Shown: piece after piece, positions 56,523 through 64,000 of the stretch
Layout: each line of letters starts with the position of its first letter
Numbering within the stretch: the first letter of the stretch is position 1
From: Amphritea atlantica
GTDB lineage: Bacteria; Pseudomonadota; Gammaproteobacteria; Pseudomonadales; Balneatricaceae
Assembly: GCA_024397875.1 (NCBI GenBank)
Contig: CP073344.1
Coordinates: forward strand, 2,099,001-2,163,000
Reading direction: 5' to 3'
Length of the DNA stretch: 64,000 bases
The notes under the pieces: model-generated
What the model saw: only the letters and a program-made list of their open reading frames with translations
What the model was told of the DNA's origin: nothing
Database searches by the model: none
Position numbers and translations under genes: made by a program

Positions 56523-56620
56523 GAGATCCTCTTTGTTTCTCATAAAGCAATTATCAAAAACCTTTCATTCCAAACGGCCCGGTACCGGCGCAATTGCGTC
56601 AACCCAGACACGAACCACAC

Positions 56621-58060
56621 TCAGGATGAACAGCTGAGCGATACATTTTTACCCCAATCAGGAATCGGCTGAGAATACCTGTTCGCCCCCTCTAAAAAGG
56701 GAGTCCGTAGTGCCGAGTGCAGCTCAGCCAGCTCACTAAAACGTCCCTGTTCTGCCGGTTCAATAACCTGCTGAGCCAGATAGTTACGCAGCACAACCCT
56801 GGGGTTATACTGACGCATCAGATCAGCCGCATTGTTATTGATCCGACCCAGATAACGACTAAGCCAGTCACTGACCCGCTGATTATCTCCCAACAGAGTC
56901 GTAATAGCTTCAGCCTCTCCTGCGACCGCTTGCTCCAACGCCAGGAAAGTGAAATTATAATCAGCTTTAGCCTGCTCCAGCAGCTGAATAAACTCCTCAA
57001 TCAATGCACCATCCTGCACATCCCTGCCCTCGATACCCAGGCGCCGTTTCATCTGCTCGGTATAGGCAACCGCATAAATGGGCTGAAAGCGGTTAAGTGC
57101 CGCCTCCAGGTCTGACTTCTTCACCAGACCGGTCAGGCTCTGGGCCAGACAAACACAGTTCCACATCGCAACGGAGGGCTGCTGATGATAGGCGTAACGC
57201 CCATGCTCGTCGGTGCGATTACTGATATAGTCTGGCTGATATTCATCCAGAAAACCGAAGGGACCGTAATCCAGCGTCAGCCCCAGAATAGACATATTGT
57301 CGGTATTCATAACGCCATGACAGAACCCTAGTGCCTGCCATTGAGCGACCAGCCGGGCAGTCCGCTCAACTACCTCAGAGTACATTGCAAGACAGGGGTT
57401 AGCGGCTTCTGAGCAGTGAGGATAATGATGCCGGATAACAAAGTCCGCCAACTGCCTTAGCTGATCGGGACGACGGGTGTAATAGAAAAATTCAAAATGG
57501 CCAAAGCGTATATGACTTGGACTGAGGCGCACCATTGAAGCACCAAACTCTATCGACTCACGGTAGATCTGGGTTTCACTGCCAATGATGCACAATGCCC
57601 GGGTTGTAGGCACGCCCAGTGCAGCCAGCGCTTCGCTGCCGAGATATTCGCGAATGACCGAGCGTAACGCTGCCCGACCATCACCATGTCGGGAGAAGGG
57701 AGTCTTGCCGCTGCCCTTCAGCTGCAGTTCCCAGCGCTGCCCATCACCTCCCGCCAGATCTCCAAGTAAAAGCGCCCGGCCATCGCCCAACTGAGGGGTA
57801 TATCCGCCAAACTGATGCCCTGAATACACCGTCGCTAATGGCTCACTGCCATTGAGCAACCGCTGCCCCCCAAAGTACTCGCTTAGCTGTTGAGGGGTCG
57901 TACTGGGATCAAGACCGATAAGCGAGGCCGCATCCGTGCTGAAGGCAACCAGATGCGGATTTTTCAGAGGTTGAGGCTGAACCCTGCAGTAAAATGATTC
58001 CGGCAACTCTGCAAACCGGTCACCGAGTTGCAGCTGATCCAGTCCAGACCACTTCATCAT
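56621..58060 (-). CDS. selO: Protein adenylyltransferase SelO (YdiU)
   Basis: A 479-residue pseudokinase-fold AMP transferase. Hallmarks: YSGHQFGGYTPQLGDGRALL, LQLKGSGKTPFSRHGDGRAA, LRSVIREYLGSEALAALGVP, GVMNTDNMSILGLTLDYGPF and LDEYQPDYISNRTDEHGRYA. The C-terminus VSLSCSS keeps the Cys at the position of selenocysteine in animals. SelO AMPylates redox-related proteins. It follows the RhlB-like helicase after 18 bp. Confidence 0.95.
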   Translation of the reverse strand: MMKWSGLDQLQLGDRFAELPESFYCRVQPQPLKNPHLVAFSTDAASLIGLDPSTTPQQLSEYFGGQRLLNGSEPLATVYSGHQFGGYTPQLGDGRALLLGDLAGGDGQRWELQLKGSGKTPFSRHGDGRAALRSVIREYLGSEALAALGVPTTRALCIIGSETQIYRESIEFGASMVRLSPSHIRFGHFEFFYYTRRPDQLRQLADFVIRHHYPHCSEAANPCLAMYSEVVERTARLVAQWQALGFCHGVMNTDNMSILGLTLDYGPFGFLDEYQPDYISNRTDEHGRYAYHQQPSVAMWNCVCLAQSLTGLVKKSDLEAALNRFQPIYAVAYTEQMKRRLGIEGRDVQDGALIEEFIQLLEQAKADYNFTFLALEQAVAGEAEAITTLLGDNQRVSDWLSRYLGRINNNAADLMRQYNPRVVLRNYLAQQVIEPAEQGRFSELAELHSALRTPFLEGANRYSQPIPDWGKNVSLSCSS

Positions 58061-58078
58061 CAGTTACCGTTTCAGCCT

Positions 58079-59515
58079 TTATACAGGCTCAAGCAGGTTT
58101 GGATCCGGATAGACACATTTCATCTTCACCCCGGCAACCTCCTCTATCTCGGGTAACAGGAATGAGTCGTCTTCGGTGGCAAAGCTGATCGATGTGCCGG
58201 TAGAACCTGCCCGGCCTGTCCGGCCAATACGATGAACATAGTCATCCGCATCCTCAGGCAATGCGTAATTAATAACATGGCTGACTCCGTCAACATGGAT
58301 ACCACGTCCGGCAACATCGGTGGCTACCAGAATATTAATCTTACCATTACGGAAATCTTCCAGGGTTTTAACCCGCTTCTGCTGAGTAATCTCACCGGAC
58401 ATCAATGAAGCTTTCAGGCCATCTTTCTGTAGTCTTTCCGCCAGACGCCGGGTTTCATCACGACGATTACCAAACACAATCACCCGCTCAAGCTGATTGA
58501 GTTGCATGAAGTTGCGCAGAAGTTTGTATTTATCCTTACGCGACACCAGATAGACCAACTGCTCAACAGAGTCAGTACTTTTCTGCTCCGGAGCGATTTC
58601 AATCACCTTCGCATCGATGGTCCATTGGCTTGCAAGGTTCATCACATCATCGGTGAAGGTTGCACTATAAAGCAGTGTCTGACGATCACCTTTACGCGGT
58701 GTGTGACGAATAATAGTTCGAACATCGGGAATAAAGCCCATACTCAGCATCCGGTCGGCCTCATCCAGCACCAACACCTCAACATCACCAAGATCGACAT
58801 CAGATGATCGCACAAAATCAATCAGGCGACCCGGCGTGGCCACCAGAATTTCAACCGGACGGGCAGCCAGCTGCTTACGCTGCTTGTCATAATCCATCCC
58901 GCCAACCAGTGCCACCACCCCGATATTGGCATACTTGCCCAGCTCTTCAGCATCCGAAGCGATCTGCAGAGCCAGCTCCCGGGTAGGCGCTATAATCAAA
59001 GCTCTGGGAACACCTTTAGCAGGTTTATACTCCAGCGGATAATCAAGCAGGTCGGTGATAATGCTGATCAGAAATGCGGCGGTTTTACCGGTGCCGGTCT
59101 GCGCTTTGCCGATTATATCCCGTCCTTCGAGGGATTCCACCAGCGTTGCCGCCTGAATGTCAGAACAGTATTTGAAATTCAGATCAGCAATGGCATGCAT
59201 TACATCATCGGGCAGATCAAAATCATGGAAGCGTTTTTTGCCTTCAACCGGCTCTACTGCAAAATCTTCACGCCGCCAGGGCGTTACTGGCGCAGGTTTT
59301 TTCTCTTCAGACTTAGCCACTGCAGGCTGTACCCGGCCTGATTTTGAAGCGTTGGATCGATCAGATTTGTCAGCACTGCGGCCTGAAGGCCCAGGGGCAC
59401 GGCTGTTCTTTGCAGGTGTTGCCGCAGCGGTTTGCTTTACCGCAGGTGCAGCAAGTGTTGCCTGATCTTCCTGAGATGCGCTTTCGTCTGAACGTTTGAA
59501 TAGTTTCTTTAACAA
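58079..59515 (-). CDS. rhlB: DEAD-box RNA helicase, RhlB-like
   Basis: A 478-residue helicase. An N-terminal charged linker of about 90 residues ([11 protein letters not shown]) precedes the core: [11 protein letters not shown] (motif I), [25 protein letters not shown] (motif II, DEAD), SATFTDDV (motif III), then [14 protein letters not shown] and [10 protein letters not shown] (motifs V-VI). It resembles the RhlB/RhlE group that joins RNase E in RNA decay. The DinG gene is 29 bp upstream on the same strand, so SOS induction could extend to it. Confidence 0.85.
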   Translation of the reverse strand: MLKKLFKRSDESASQEDQATLAAPAVKQTAAATPAKNSRAPGPSGRSADKSDRSNASKSGRVQPAVAKSEEKKPAPVTPWRREDFAVEPVEGKKRFHDFDLPDDVMHAIADLNFKYCSDIQAATLVESLEGRDIIGKAQTGTGKTAAFLISIITDLLDYPLEYKPAKGVPRALIIAPTRELALQIASDAEELGKYANIGVVALVGGMDYDKQRKQLAARPVEILVATPGRLIDFVRSSDVDLGDVEVLVLDEADRMLSMGFIPDVRTIIRHTPRKGDRQTLLYSATFTDDVMNLASQWTIDAKVIEIAPEQKSTDSVEQLVYLVSRKDKYKLLRNFMQLNQLERVIVFGNRRDETRRLAERLQKDGLKASLMSGEITQQKRVKTLEDFRNGKINILVATDVAGRGIHVDGVSHVINYALPEDADDYVHRIGRTGRAGSTGTSISFATEDDSFLLPEIEEVAGVKMKCVYPDPNLLEPV

Positions 59516-59544
59516 AGTTATACCTTATCCGCGTGTGCGAACGG

Positions 59545-61665
59545 TTAGCTAATATTTCTTCGGAATGGTGGCAGTGAGTCCAGCAGTTGCCGGCCATAAC
59601 GCCGGGTTACCACACGCCGGTCCAGCAGTACGATTCTTCCCCTGTCCTGCTCGGTTCGCAGCAGCCGTCCAGCGGCCTGAGTTAATCGCACCGATGCCAT
59701 CGGCACTGACCATTCCATAAAAGGGTTACCCCCATGCTGCTCAATCCACTCAGCCATGGTGGCGTCTACCGGATCATCCGGCACACTAAAGGGGATCTTG
59801 GTAATAATCACTTCGGTGAGATAGTCACCGGGAAGGTCGACCCCTTCAGTAAAAGAAGCAAGGCCGAAGATAACACTCCCCCGCCCCTCGTCAATTGCAG
59901 TCTTATGGCGCTTCAGAATCTCATTTTTACTGAAATCACCCTGTGACAACACCCTATTGTTGAGCTTTTCGTCGAGACTGGCAAGCACTGATCTCATTTG
60001 CCGCCAGGAACTGAACAACACCAGAGTGCCGGAATCGGTATTCAGTTCGGCATTGAGGTAATCGGCAACGGCCTGAGTATGTAGCTCAGCATCATTTGCC
60101 TCAACTTTCATCGGCGGTACGTAGAGTTCAGCAGCATTGTAGTGATCGAAGGGGCTGGGCAGACTAAAGCAGGACGTTTCCGCTGGCAAACCAAGATCAG
60201 CCAGCAGCCGGTCAAAACGCCCCAGTGCAGTCAGTGTAGCCGAGGTTACCACCGCTGCGTAACAGTGCTGCCAAAGGTTCATCCGCAGCATCTCAGCGGC
60301 GGATACCGGCGCAGTACTACATTCGAAGTCATACCCCTGAGCCGTTTCTGCCAGGCTGAGCCAACGGGCAGTCGGAGTGCTGTTCTCGGCATCCGGATGC
60401 CCCATCGATCGGCCAAGACCGGTAATATTCTGTAACCTGGCAACCATCATGCCAACTCGGGGATACCAGATTTCAGCCGGTTGGCGATCAATCCCCCCCT
60501 CGCCATCAAGAGACTCCTTGAGCAGATCAAGAATCATCTCCATCTTTGCCGCCATCCGGGCACCGAGGTGCTCAACCTGCAAGCCGAACTGCTTAACCTC
60601 ATCGGGAACCACCCCTCCGGTATAGCGAAACCGCTCTTTCGGTCGTTTAAAAGAATCATCCATCAGGATCGGTCGGATCAGCTCAGCCCAGTTATTCAAC
60701 ACAACCTGAAGGTCTTCTGCCGGTTTTCGCTGTTGCTGGACATAATCACTCAGTAGCTGCGGATTACCGGCTTGCTCAAGCATTTTATCCAGTTGCTTGA
60801 CTGTCCCCTGTAGCCAGCGCTCAGTTGATTTCAGGCGCAGATTAAAGGAAAAATGACCACTGGCCTTATCGGACAGGTGGTGCCCCTCATCAAATATATA
60901 GATAGTCTCGGAAGGGTCCGGCAGAATCGCACCGCCGCCAAGCGCAAGATCAGCCAGAACGATATCATGATTAGCGATCACACATTCAGCCTGATCAAGG
61001 TCTTTGCGCGCCTTAAAAAAGCTGCAGGCAGAAAAATTACTGCAACGCCGGTTTGTACACTGGAGGTGGTCACTGGTAAGCGGCATCCAATCCTGATCAC
61101 TGATATCCTGGGTCAGGTTATCCCTGTCACCATCCCAGCGCCCGGAAGCAAACTCGTTGAGCAGGCTTTTATAGAACTCGACGGTATCACTGTCCAACCG
61201 TAGTGACAGTTCGTCTTCATACAGCGCCTGCTGACCGGTCGCACCATGGGCATCAAGATGCTGCTCTGCTTTACTGATACAGAAATAACGGCCCCGCCCT
61301 TTGGCCAGCCCGAAACTGAAAGACAATCCGGCATGTTCAGCAACCTCAGGAAGGTCTTTATTCAACAGCTGCTCCTGCAATGCAACCGTCGCGGTTGAAA
61401 GCACAACCTTCTTTCCCTTAGCCCTGGCGATTGGCAATACCGCGAGAAGATAACCGATCGTTTTACCGGTACCCGTCCCCGCCTCAATCACGCTGACATG
61501 CTGCTCACCCAGGCGATGAGATTTCTCATCCTCAAGAATCGCTCCCAACACCTTGGCCACCTCAGCAATCATCTGCTTCTGACCCATCCGGGGCTTAAGC
61601 TGACGACTTTCCAGAAACCGCCTGTACGCTCCCTGTATCTCTTTTTTAATCTCTTCTGAAAGCAC
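59545..61665 (-). CDS. dinG: ATP-dependent DNA helicase DinG
   Basis: A 706-residue XPD-like 5'-3' helicase. Walker A GTGTGKTIGYLL; four iron-sulfur cysteines, one in YFCISK and three in CTNRRCSNFSAC; the DEAH box as IFDEGHHL; C-terminal RQAAGR-type motif LTQAAGRLLRTEQDRG. DinG unwinds R-loops and D-loops. I choose GTG 61665 (MLSEEIKKEIQ), which matches the family start; ATG 61698 is in frame. The longer open frame runs back into lexA and is not real. A LexA box lies 46 bp upstream of the chosen start. Confidence 0.92.
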   Translation of the reverse strand: MLSEEIKKEIQGAYRRFLESRQLKPRMGQKQMIAEVAKVLGAILEDEKSHRLGEQHVSVIEAGTGTGKTIGYLLAVLPIARAKGKKVVLSTATVALQEQLLNKDLPEVAEHAGLSFSFGLAKGRGRYFCISKAEQHLDAHGATGQQALYEDELSLRLDSDTVEFYKSLLNEFASGRWDGDRDNLTQDISDQDWMPLTSDHLQCTNRRCSNFSACSFFKARKDLDQAECVIANHDIVLADLALGGGAILPDPSETIYIFDEGHHLSDKASGHFSFNLRLKSTERWLQGTVKQLDKMLEQAGNPQLLSDYVQQQRKPAEDLQVVLNNWAELIRPILMDDSFKRPKERFRYTGGVVPDEVKQFGLQVEHLGARMAAKMEMILDLLKESLDGEGGIDRQPAEIWYPRVGMMVARLQNITGLGRSMGHPDAENSTPTARWLSLAETAQGYDFECSTAPVSAAEMLRMNLWQHCYAAVVTSATLTALGRFDRLLADLGLPAETSCFSLPSPFDHYNAAELYVPPMKVEANDAELHTQAVADYLNAELNTDSGTLVLFSSWRQMRSVLASLDEKLNNRVLSQGDFSKNEILKRHKTAIDEGRGSVIFGLASFTEGVDLPGDYLTEVIITKIPFSVPDDPVDATMAEWIEQHGGNPFMEWSVPMASVRLTQAAGRLLRTEQDRGRIVLLDRRVVTRRYGRQLLDSLPPFRRNIS

Positions 61666-61711
61666 CTGACCGCCCTGATACACTGTAACCACGCACATTC
61701 TAGCAATAATA

Positions 61712-61727
61712 CTGGATAAATAGACAG
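61712..61727. promoter_or_regulatory. LexA box 1 (dinG side)
   Basis: CTGGATAAATAGACAG: CTG-N10-CAG with an AT-rich centre. It abuts a TATTAT -10-like element read on the minus strand (61706-61711), so it should repress dinG. Confidence 0.8.
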
Positions 61728-61752
61728 AAAAAATGTTTACAAAAACAAAATA

Positions 61753-61768
61753 CTGTATATAGTTACAG
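61753..61768. promoter_or_regulatory. LexA box 2 (strong)
   Basis: CTGTATATAGTTACAG, almost the E. coli consensus (CTGTatatatatACAG), flanked by TA and CT. It lies 27 bp before the lexA ATG. Confidence 0.93.
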
Positions 61769-61771
61769 CTA

Positions 61772-61787
61772 CTGGATAAAAAAACAG
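61772..61787. promoter_or_regulatory. LexA box 3 (overlaps lexA leader)
   Basis: CTGGATAAAAAAACAG, starting 19 bp after box 2 begins and ending 8 bp before the lexA ATG, so it covers the ribosome-binding region. Confidence 0.82.
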
Positions 61788-61795
61788 AGTTCATC

Positions 61796-62398
61796 ATGAA
61801 ACTGACACAACGCCAAACAGATGTACTTGAATGCATAAAAAAATGCATCAGCACTACAGGATATCCGCCTACCCGTGCGGATATTGCCAAAGAACTGGGG
61901 TTCAAATCAGCTAACGCTGCAGAAGAACACCTCAAGGCACTTGCACGCAAAGGTGCCATTGAGATGATTCCCGGTACTTCACGAGGCATCCGGATTCCCG
62001 GCTTTGATGATGACGCCGGACTGCCAATCGTTGGTCAGGTTGCTGCCGGGGAGCCCATCCTGGCACAGGAGAATGTCGAGGACCGGATTACAATCGCGCC
62101 TGATTTTTTCCATCCACAGGCTGACTACCTGCTCAGAGTTCGCGGCACCAGCATGAAAAATGTTGGCATTCTTGATGGCGACCTGCTCGCAGTACATCAG
62201 TGTCAGAATGCAAAAAATGGTGAAATCGTCGTAGCACGTATCGACAACGACGTTACCGTTAAACGATTTAAACGCGAAGGTAACCTTGTTTATCTGATCG
62301 CAGAAAACGAAGAGTTTGAGCCTATTGTGGTCGACCTGCAAACGCAGGAACTCTCAATTGAAGGCCTCGGCGTCGGGGTTATCAGAAGAGGACAGTAA
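61796..62398 (+). CDS. lexA: SOS repressor LexA
   Basis: A 200-residue LexA. Winged helix: [39 protein letters not shown]. Autocleavage site A84-G85 (VAAGEP), nucleophile S119 in RGTSMKNVG, and base K156 in DVTVKRF, all at the E. coli positions. RecA filaments trigger self-cleavage. It autoregulates through the boxes above and is followed after 2 bp by sulA. Confidence 0.97.
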   Translation: MKLTQRQTDVLECIKKCISTTGYPPTRADIAKELGFKSANAAEEHLKALARKGAIEMIPGTSRGIRIPGFDDDAGLPIVGQVAAGEPILAQENVEDRITIAPDFFHPQADYLLRVRGTSMKNVGILDGDLLAVHQCQNAKNGEIVVARIDNDVTVKRFKREGNLVYLIAENEEFEPIVVDLQTQELSIEGLGVGVIRRGQ

Positions 62399-62400
62399 TC

Positions 62401-62856
62401 ATGTTGCATGCAGTTAGCAGTTTCAACAGCTCAGAACCCGTTATGCCTGGACTTATTCGTCCGACAGCAGCACAACCACATCAATCAGGGCTTGCCGGCA
62501 AGATCACCGAAATTGTTTTGCAAGGTAGTGATTTTGGGGAAATGACCATGTTACTGCCGCTACTTGCACAATTGAGCAAAGACGACCGGTGGTTCGCCTG
62601 GATCGCTCCGCCTGCCGCTCTGCCAAAGAGCTTGCTGGAAGCCGCAGGTATCGACCTGAGGAAGGTAATGCTACTACAGCCCGATCAAAGCCACTCAACC
62701 TACCAACTGGCCTGTCAGGCACTTAATGCAGGCACCTGCCATGCGGTCATTAGCTGGCCCGGGGTTCTGAGTAATGATGAACTTGCAGGACTGGAAGACG
62801 CTGCGACAAATGGCAAGAGCCACGGCATCGTCATCCGGGATCGTCGCCTCACCTGA
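62401..62856 (+). CDS. sulA: Cell-division inhibitor SulA
   Basis: A 151-residue SulA of the Pseudomonas kind (GKITEIVLQGSDFGEMTMLL; LLPLLAQLSKDDRWFAWIAPP; AVISWPGVLSNDE). It binds FtsZ and blocks division during SOS. Co-transcribed with lexA (2-bp gap), so it is switched by the same boxes. Length and the RecA-like core without Walker A fit the family. Confidence 0.92.
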   Translation: MLHAVSSFNSSEPVMPGLIRPTAAQPHQSGLAGKITEIVLQGSDFGEMTMLLPLLAQLSKDDRWFAWIAPPAALPKSLLEAAGIDLRKVMLLQPDQSHSTYQLACQALNAGTCHAVISWPGVLSNDELAGLEDAATNGKSHGIVIRDRRLT

Positions 62857-62899
62857 TCGGGTAGCGTATGACAGCCTTTTAATGCCCACTTACTTTTAT

Positions 62900-62929
62900 A
62901 AAAAACAGCGCTTATGCGCTGTTTTTTTT
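62900..62929 (+). terminator. Terminator after sulA
   Basis: Stem AAAAACAGCGC (62901-62911) / GCGCTGTTTTT (62916-62926), 4-nt loop, long T run. Confidence 0.93.
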
Positions 62930-62958
62930 ACATCGACAGAACGGTTAATAAACCACCG

Positions 62959-63237
62959 TTAATGGATCACCCTTGGCTGAGAGTCGACATCATCCAGATC
63001 AGCATCGAAGTCGCTGCCTTCAGTCTCTGCCGCTTTGATATTCAGATCCGAGATCATATGAATACCCGCCGTCAGCATCACCTTAGCCACATCAATGCAT
63101 TCTTCCTCCAACTGCTCTCTGACACTTTCGGAGAAGCTGATCCGCATAATAGGCTCATCGTCAGAATCCGCCCTTTTCAGTGCGATCTGCCCGTCATCAA
63201 GCTCAATAATTTCCAAAAACATATCTGACATATTCAT
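62959..63237 (-). CDS. Conserved hypothetical protein (PA3009-like position)
   Basis: A 92-residue acidic protein: MFLEIIELDDGQIALKRADS, then MRISFSESVREQLEEECIDV and an Asp-rich tail. No domain recognised. A gene of this size lies at this place between sulA and topA in Pseudomonas, which supports it as real. Function unknown. Confidence 0.7.
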   Translation of the reverse strand: MNMSDMFLEIIELDDGQIALKRADSDDEPIMRISFSESVREQLEEECIDVAKVMLTAGIHMISDLNIKAAETEGSDFDADLDDVDSQPRVIH

Positions 63238-63381
63238 CTCAATCCAGACAACACCCGGGTCTGAAAAACTCCGCTAAAGGGCCCGGCAAAATGCCTCAGC
63301 ATGATTACTATACAGATCCCGACTGCTGGTTTATATCTTCAGACACTGCATCTGTGCAGAAAAATCCAGCACGATCGGTTC

Positions 63382-63906
63382 TCACCACTCCTGCATCCCG
63401 GTACGCAGACGCTCAACCAACATTTTAAACTGGTTAAACCAGCTCTGATACTCCCGAAGAATATCTGCATCTTCAGCATGATCAGGATTGATCTGCATAA
63501 CATGTATCTCAGAGACACTCTCTGCCTGTGCCGCTGACTGACTGTGGTCTTCTGCTCGCCAGCACCCCTTATACGCAGCCAGGAGGTGATGCAACCAGCT
63601 ATCAGTATCATCATGCAGCTGCTGCAATTCCTTCACTTCAGGTGCTTCCAGCCCCTGCGCCTCCATCTGCTCGGTCAACTGACTCAGCTTACTGATCCGG
63701 TTAGCATCAAAGCGATATTGTTCGGCGATCTCCCGCAGCAGAGAACTATACGCAGAGACCATATGAAACAGTACTGACTCGTTGTAGGAATCAATCAACG
63801 CATGCTTACTCCAGCCTGTTGATTCCTGAGCAGCTTTAAGCGCATCCAGATGTATACGGATAAAATTTAACTTCTGATTGGTACGGGTCAGGTACACACC
63901 ACTCAT
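63382..63906 (-). CDS. DUF6586 family protein
   Basis: A 174-residue, largely helical protein (YLTRTNQKLNFIRIHLDALK; ALIDSYNESVLFHMVSAYSS; LLREIAEQYRF). GGAGG seven nt before ATG 63906 decides the start. Its place between sulA and topA matches Pseudomonas. From memory it fits DUF6586. Function unknown. Confidence 0.8.
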   Translation of the reverse strand: MSGVYLTRTNQKLNFIRIHLDALKAAQESTGWSKHALIDSYNESVLFHMVSAYSSLLREIAEQYRFDANRISKLSQLTEQMEAQGLEAPEVKELQQLHDDTDSWLHHLLAAYKGCWRAEDHSQSAAQAESVSEIHVMQINPDHAEDADILREYQSWFNQFKMLVERLRTGMQEW

Positions 63907-63919
63907 TGTAGGCCTCCGT

Positions 63920-64000
63920 TCACTTCTTGGTTGCTGCTTTTTTTGCCTTGGCGGCCTCAGCAACCCACTTTCCACCCGTGTAAAACGCCCGCCATCCGGT
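63920..64000 (-). CDS. topA: DNA topoisomerase I, C-terminal end only
   Basis: The last 26 codons and the TGA (63920-63922) of a gene cut by the window edge. The visible end reads TGWRAFYTGGKWV followed by a Lys/Ala-rich tail, as in gammaproteobacterial TopA C-termini. Gene order (lexA, sulA, two hypotheticals, topA) supports it. The upstream part lies outside the window. Confidence 0.75.
   Translation of the reverse strand, partial: TGWRAFYTGGKWVAEAAKAKKAATKK

Noticed and set aside
61699..61989. Extended N-terminus of DinG reaching into lexA
   Set aside because: The extra part crosses the LexA boxes and the lexA start and has no DinG similarity.
1..64000. tRNA, rRNA, CRISPR arrays, insertion sequences, prophage
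   Set aside because: I found no T-arm-like tRNA signature, no regularly spaced repeats, no transposase or integrase, and no terminal inverted repeats with target duplications.

Overview
The window looks like chromosomal DNA of a marine gammaproteobacterium close to the Oceanospirillales (an Amphritea/Neptuniibacter/Neptunomonas-like organism; this is inferred from gene content and order, not from a search). Gene order around leuCDB-asd-fimV-truA-trpF-accD-folC-cvpA-purF-metZ and around lexA-sulA-topA is the order known from Pseudomonas and its relatives. I count about 60 genes, mostly housekeeping. I see no tRNA, rRNA, CRISPR array, insertion sequence or prophage.

Layout. 1-5.98 kb: two aconitases transcribed divergently (a long-form AcnB cut by the window edge, and an atypical AcnA-like enzyme) across an 877-bp AT-rich gap. 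6-10.8 kb: RIO-type protein kinase, then a two-component 4-hydroxyphenylacetate 3-hydroxylase (C2 oxygenase, AraC regulator HpaA, C1 reductase). 10.9-15.6 kb: DUF2185 protein, an IbpA-type small heat-shock protein with a probable ROSE RNA thermometer, an overlapping three-gene unit (Memo-like protein, AMMECR1-like protein, macro-domain hydrolase), DusC and ThpR. 15.6-33.3 kb, all on the minus strand: leuCDB, asd, fimV, truA, trpFBA, accD, folC, a SPOR protein, cvpA, purF, metZ. This covers leucine, aspartate-family, tryptophan, fatty-acid, folate, purine and methionine synthesis plus the polar hub FimV.

33.5-44.3 kb is the most accessory-looking part. It holds a LysR regulator divergent from leuC, the class III PHA synthase pair phaE-phaC, speD, and an arsenite oxidase pair aioB-aioA. 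The aio pair has no sensor, transporter or cytochrome genes beside it and has visibly GC-richer third codon positions. A DJ-1/PfpI protein, a ribbon-helix-helix protein, the PHA repressor phaR with a small DUF6489-like protein, and an MFS transporter follow. 44.5-56.5 kb: speE, aroC-prmB / smrB, folE, an EamA exporter, a patatin, a DUF4892/OmpA-like envelope protein, an alpha/beta hydrolase, a PglL-type O-oligosaccharyltransferase, sixA, gpsA. 56.6-64 kb: selO, an RhlB-like helicase and a DinG helicase, then the SOS module: three LexA boxes lie between dinG and lexA-sulA. Two conserved hypotheticals and the 3' end of topA close the window.

Points most worth a second look: the orphan aioBA pair between the halves of the PHA locus; the Memo/AMMECR1 pair with a macro-domain gene beside it and no radical SAM gene; the ROSE-type hairpin before ibpA with a candidate heat-shock promoter inside the upstream terminator; two overlapping perfect dyads between leuC and its LysR neighbour; and the two unusual aconitases facing away from each other.
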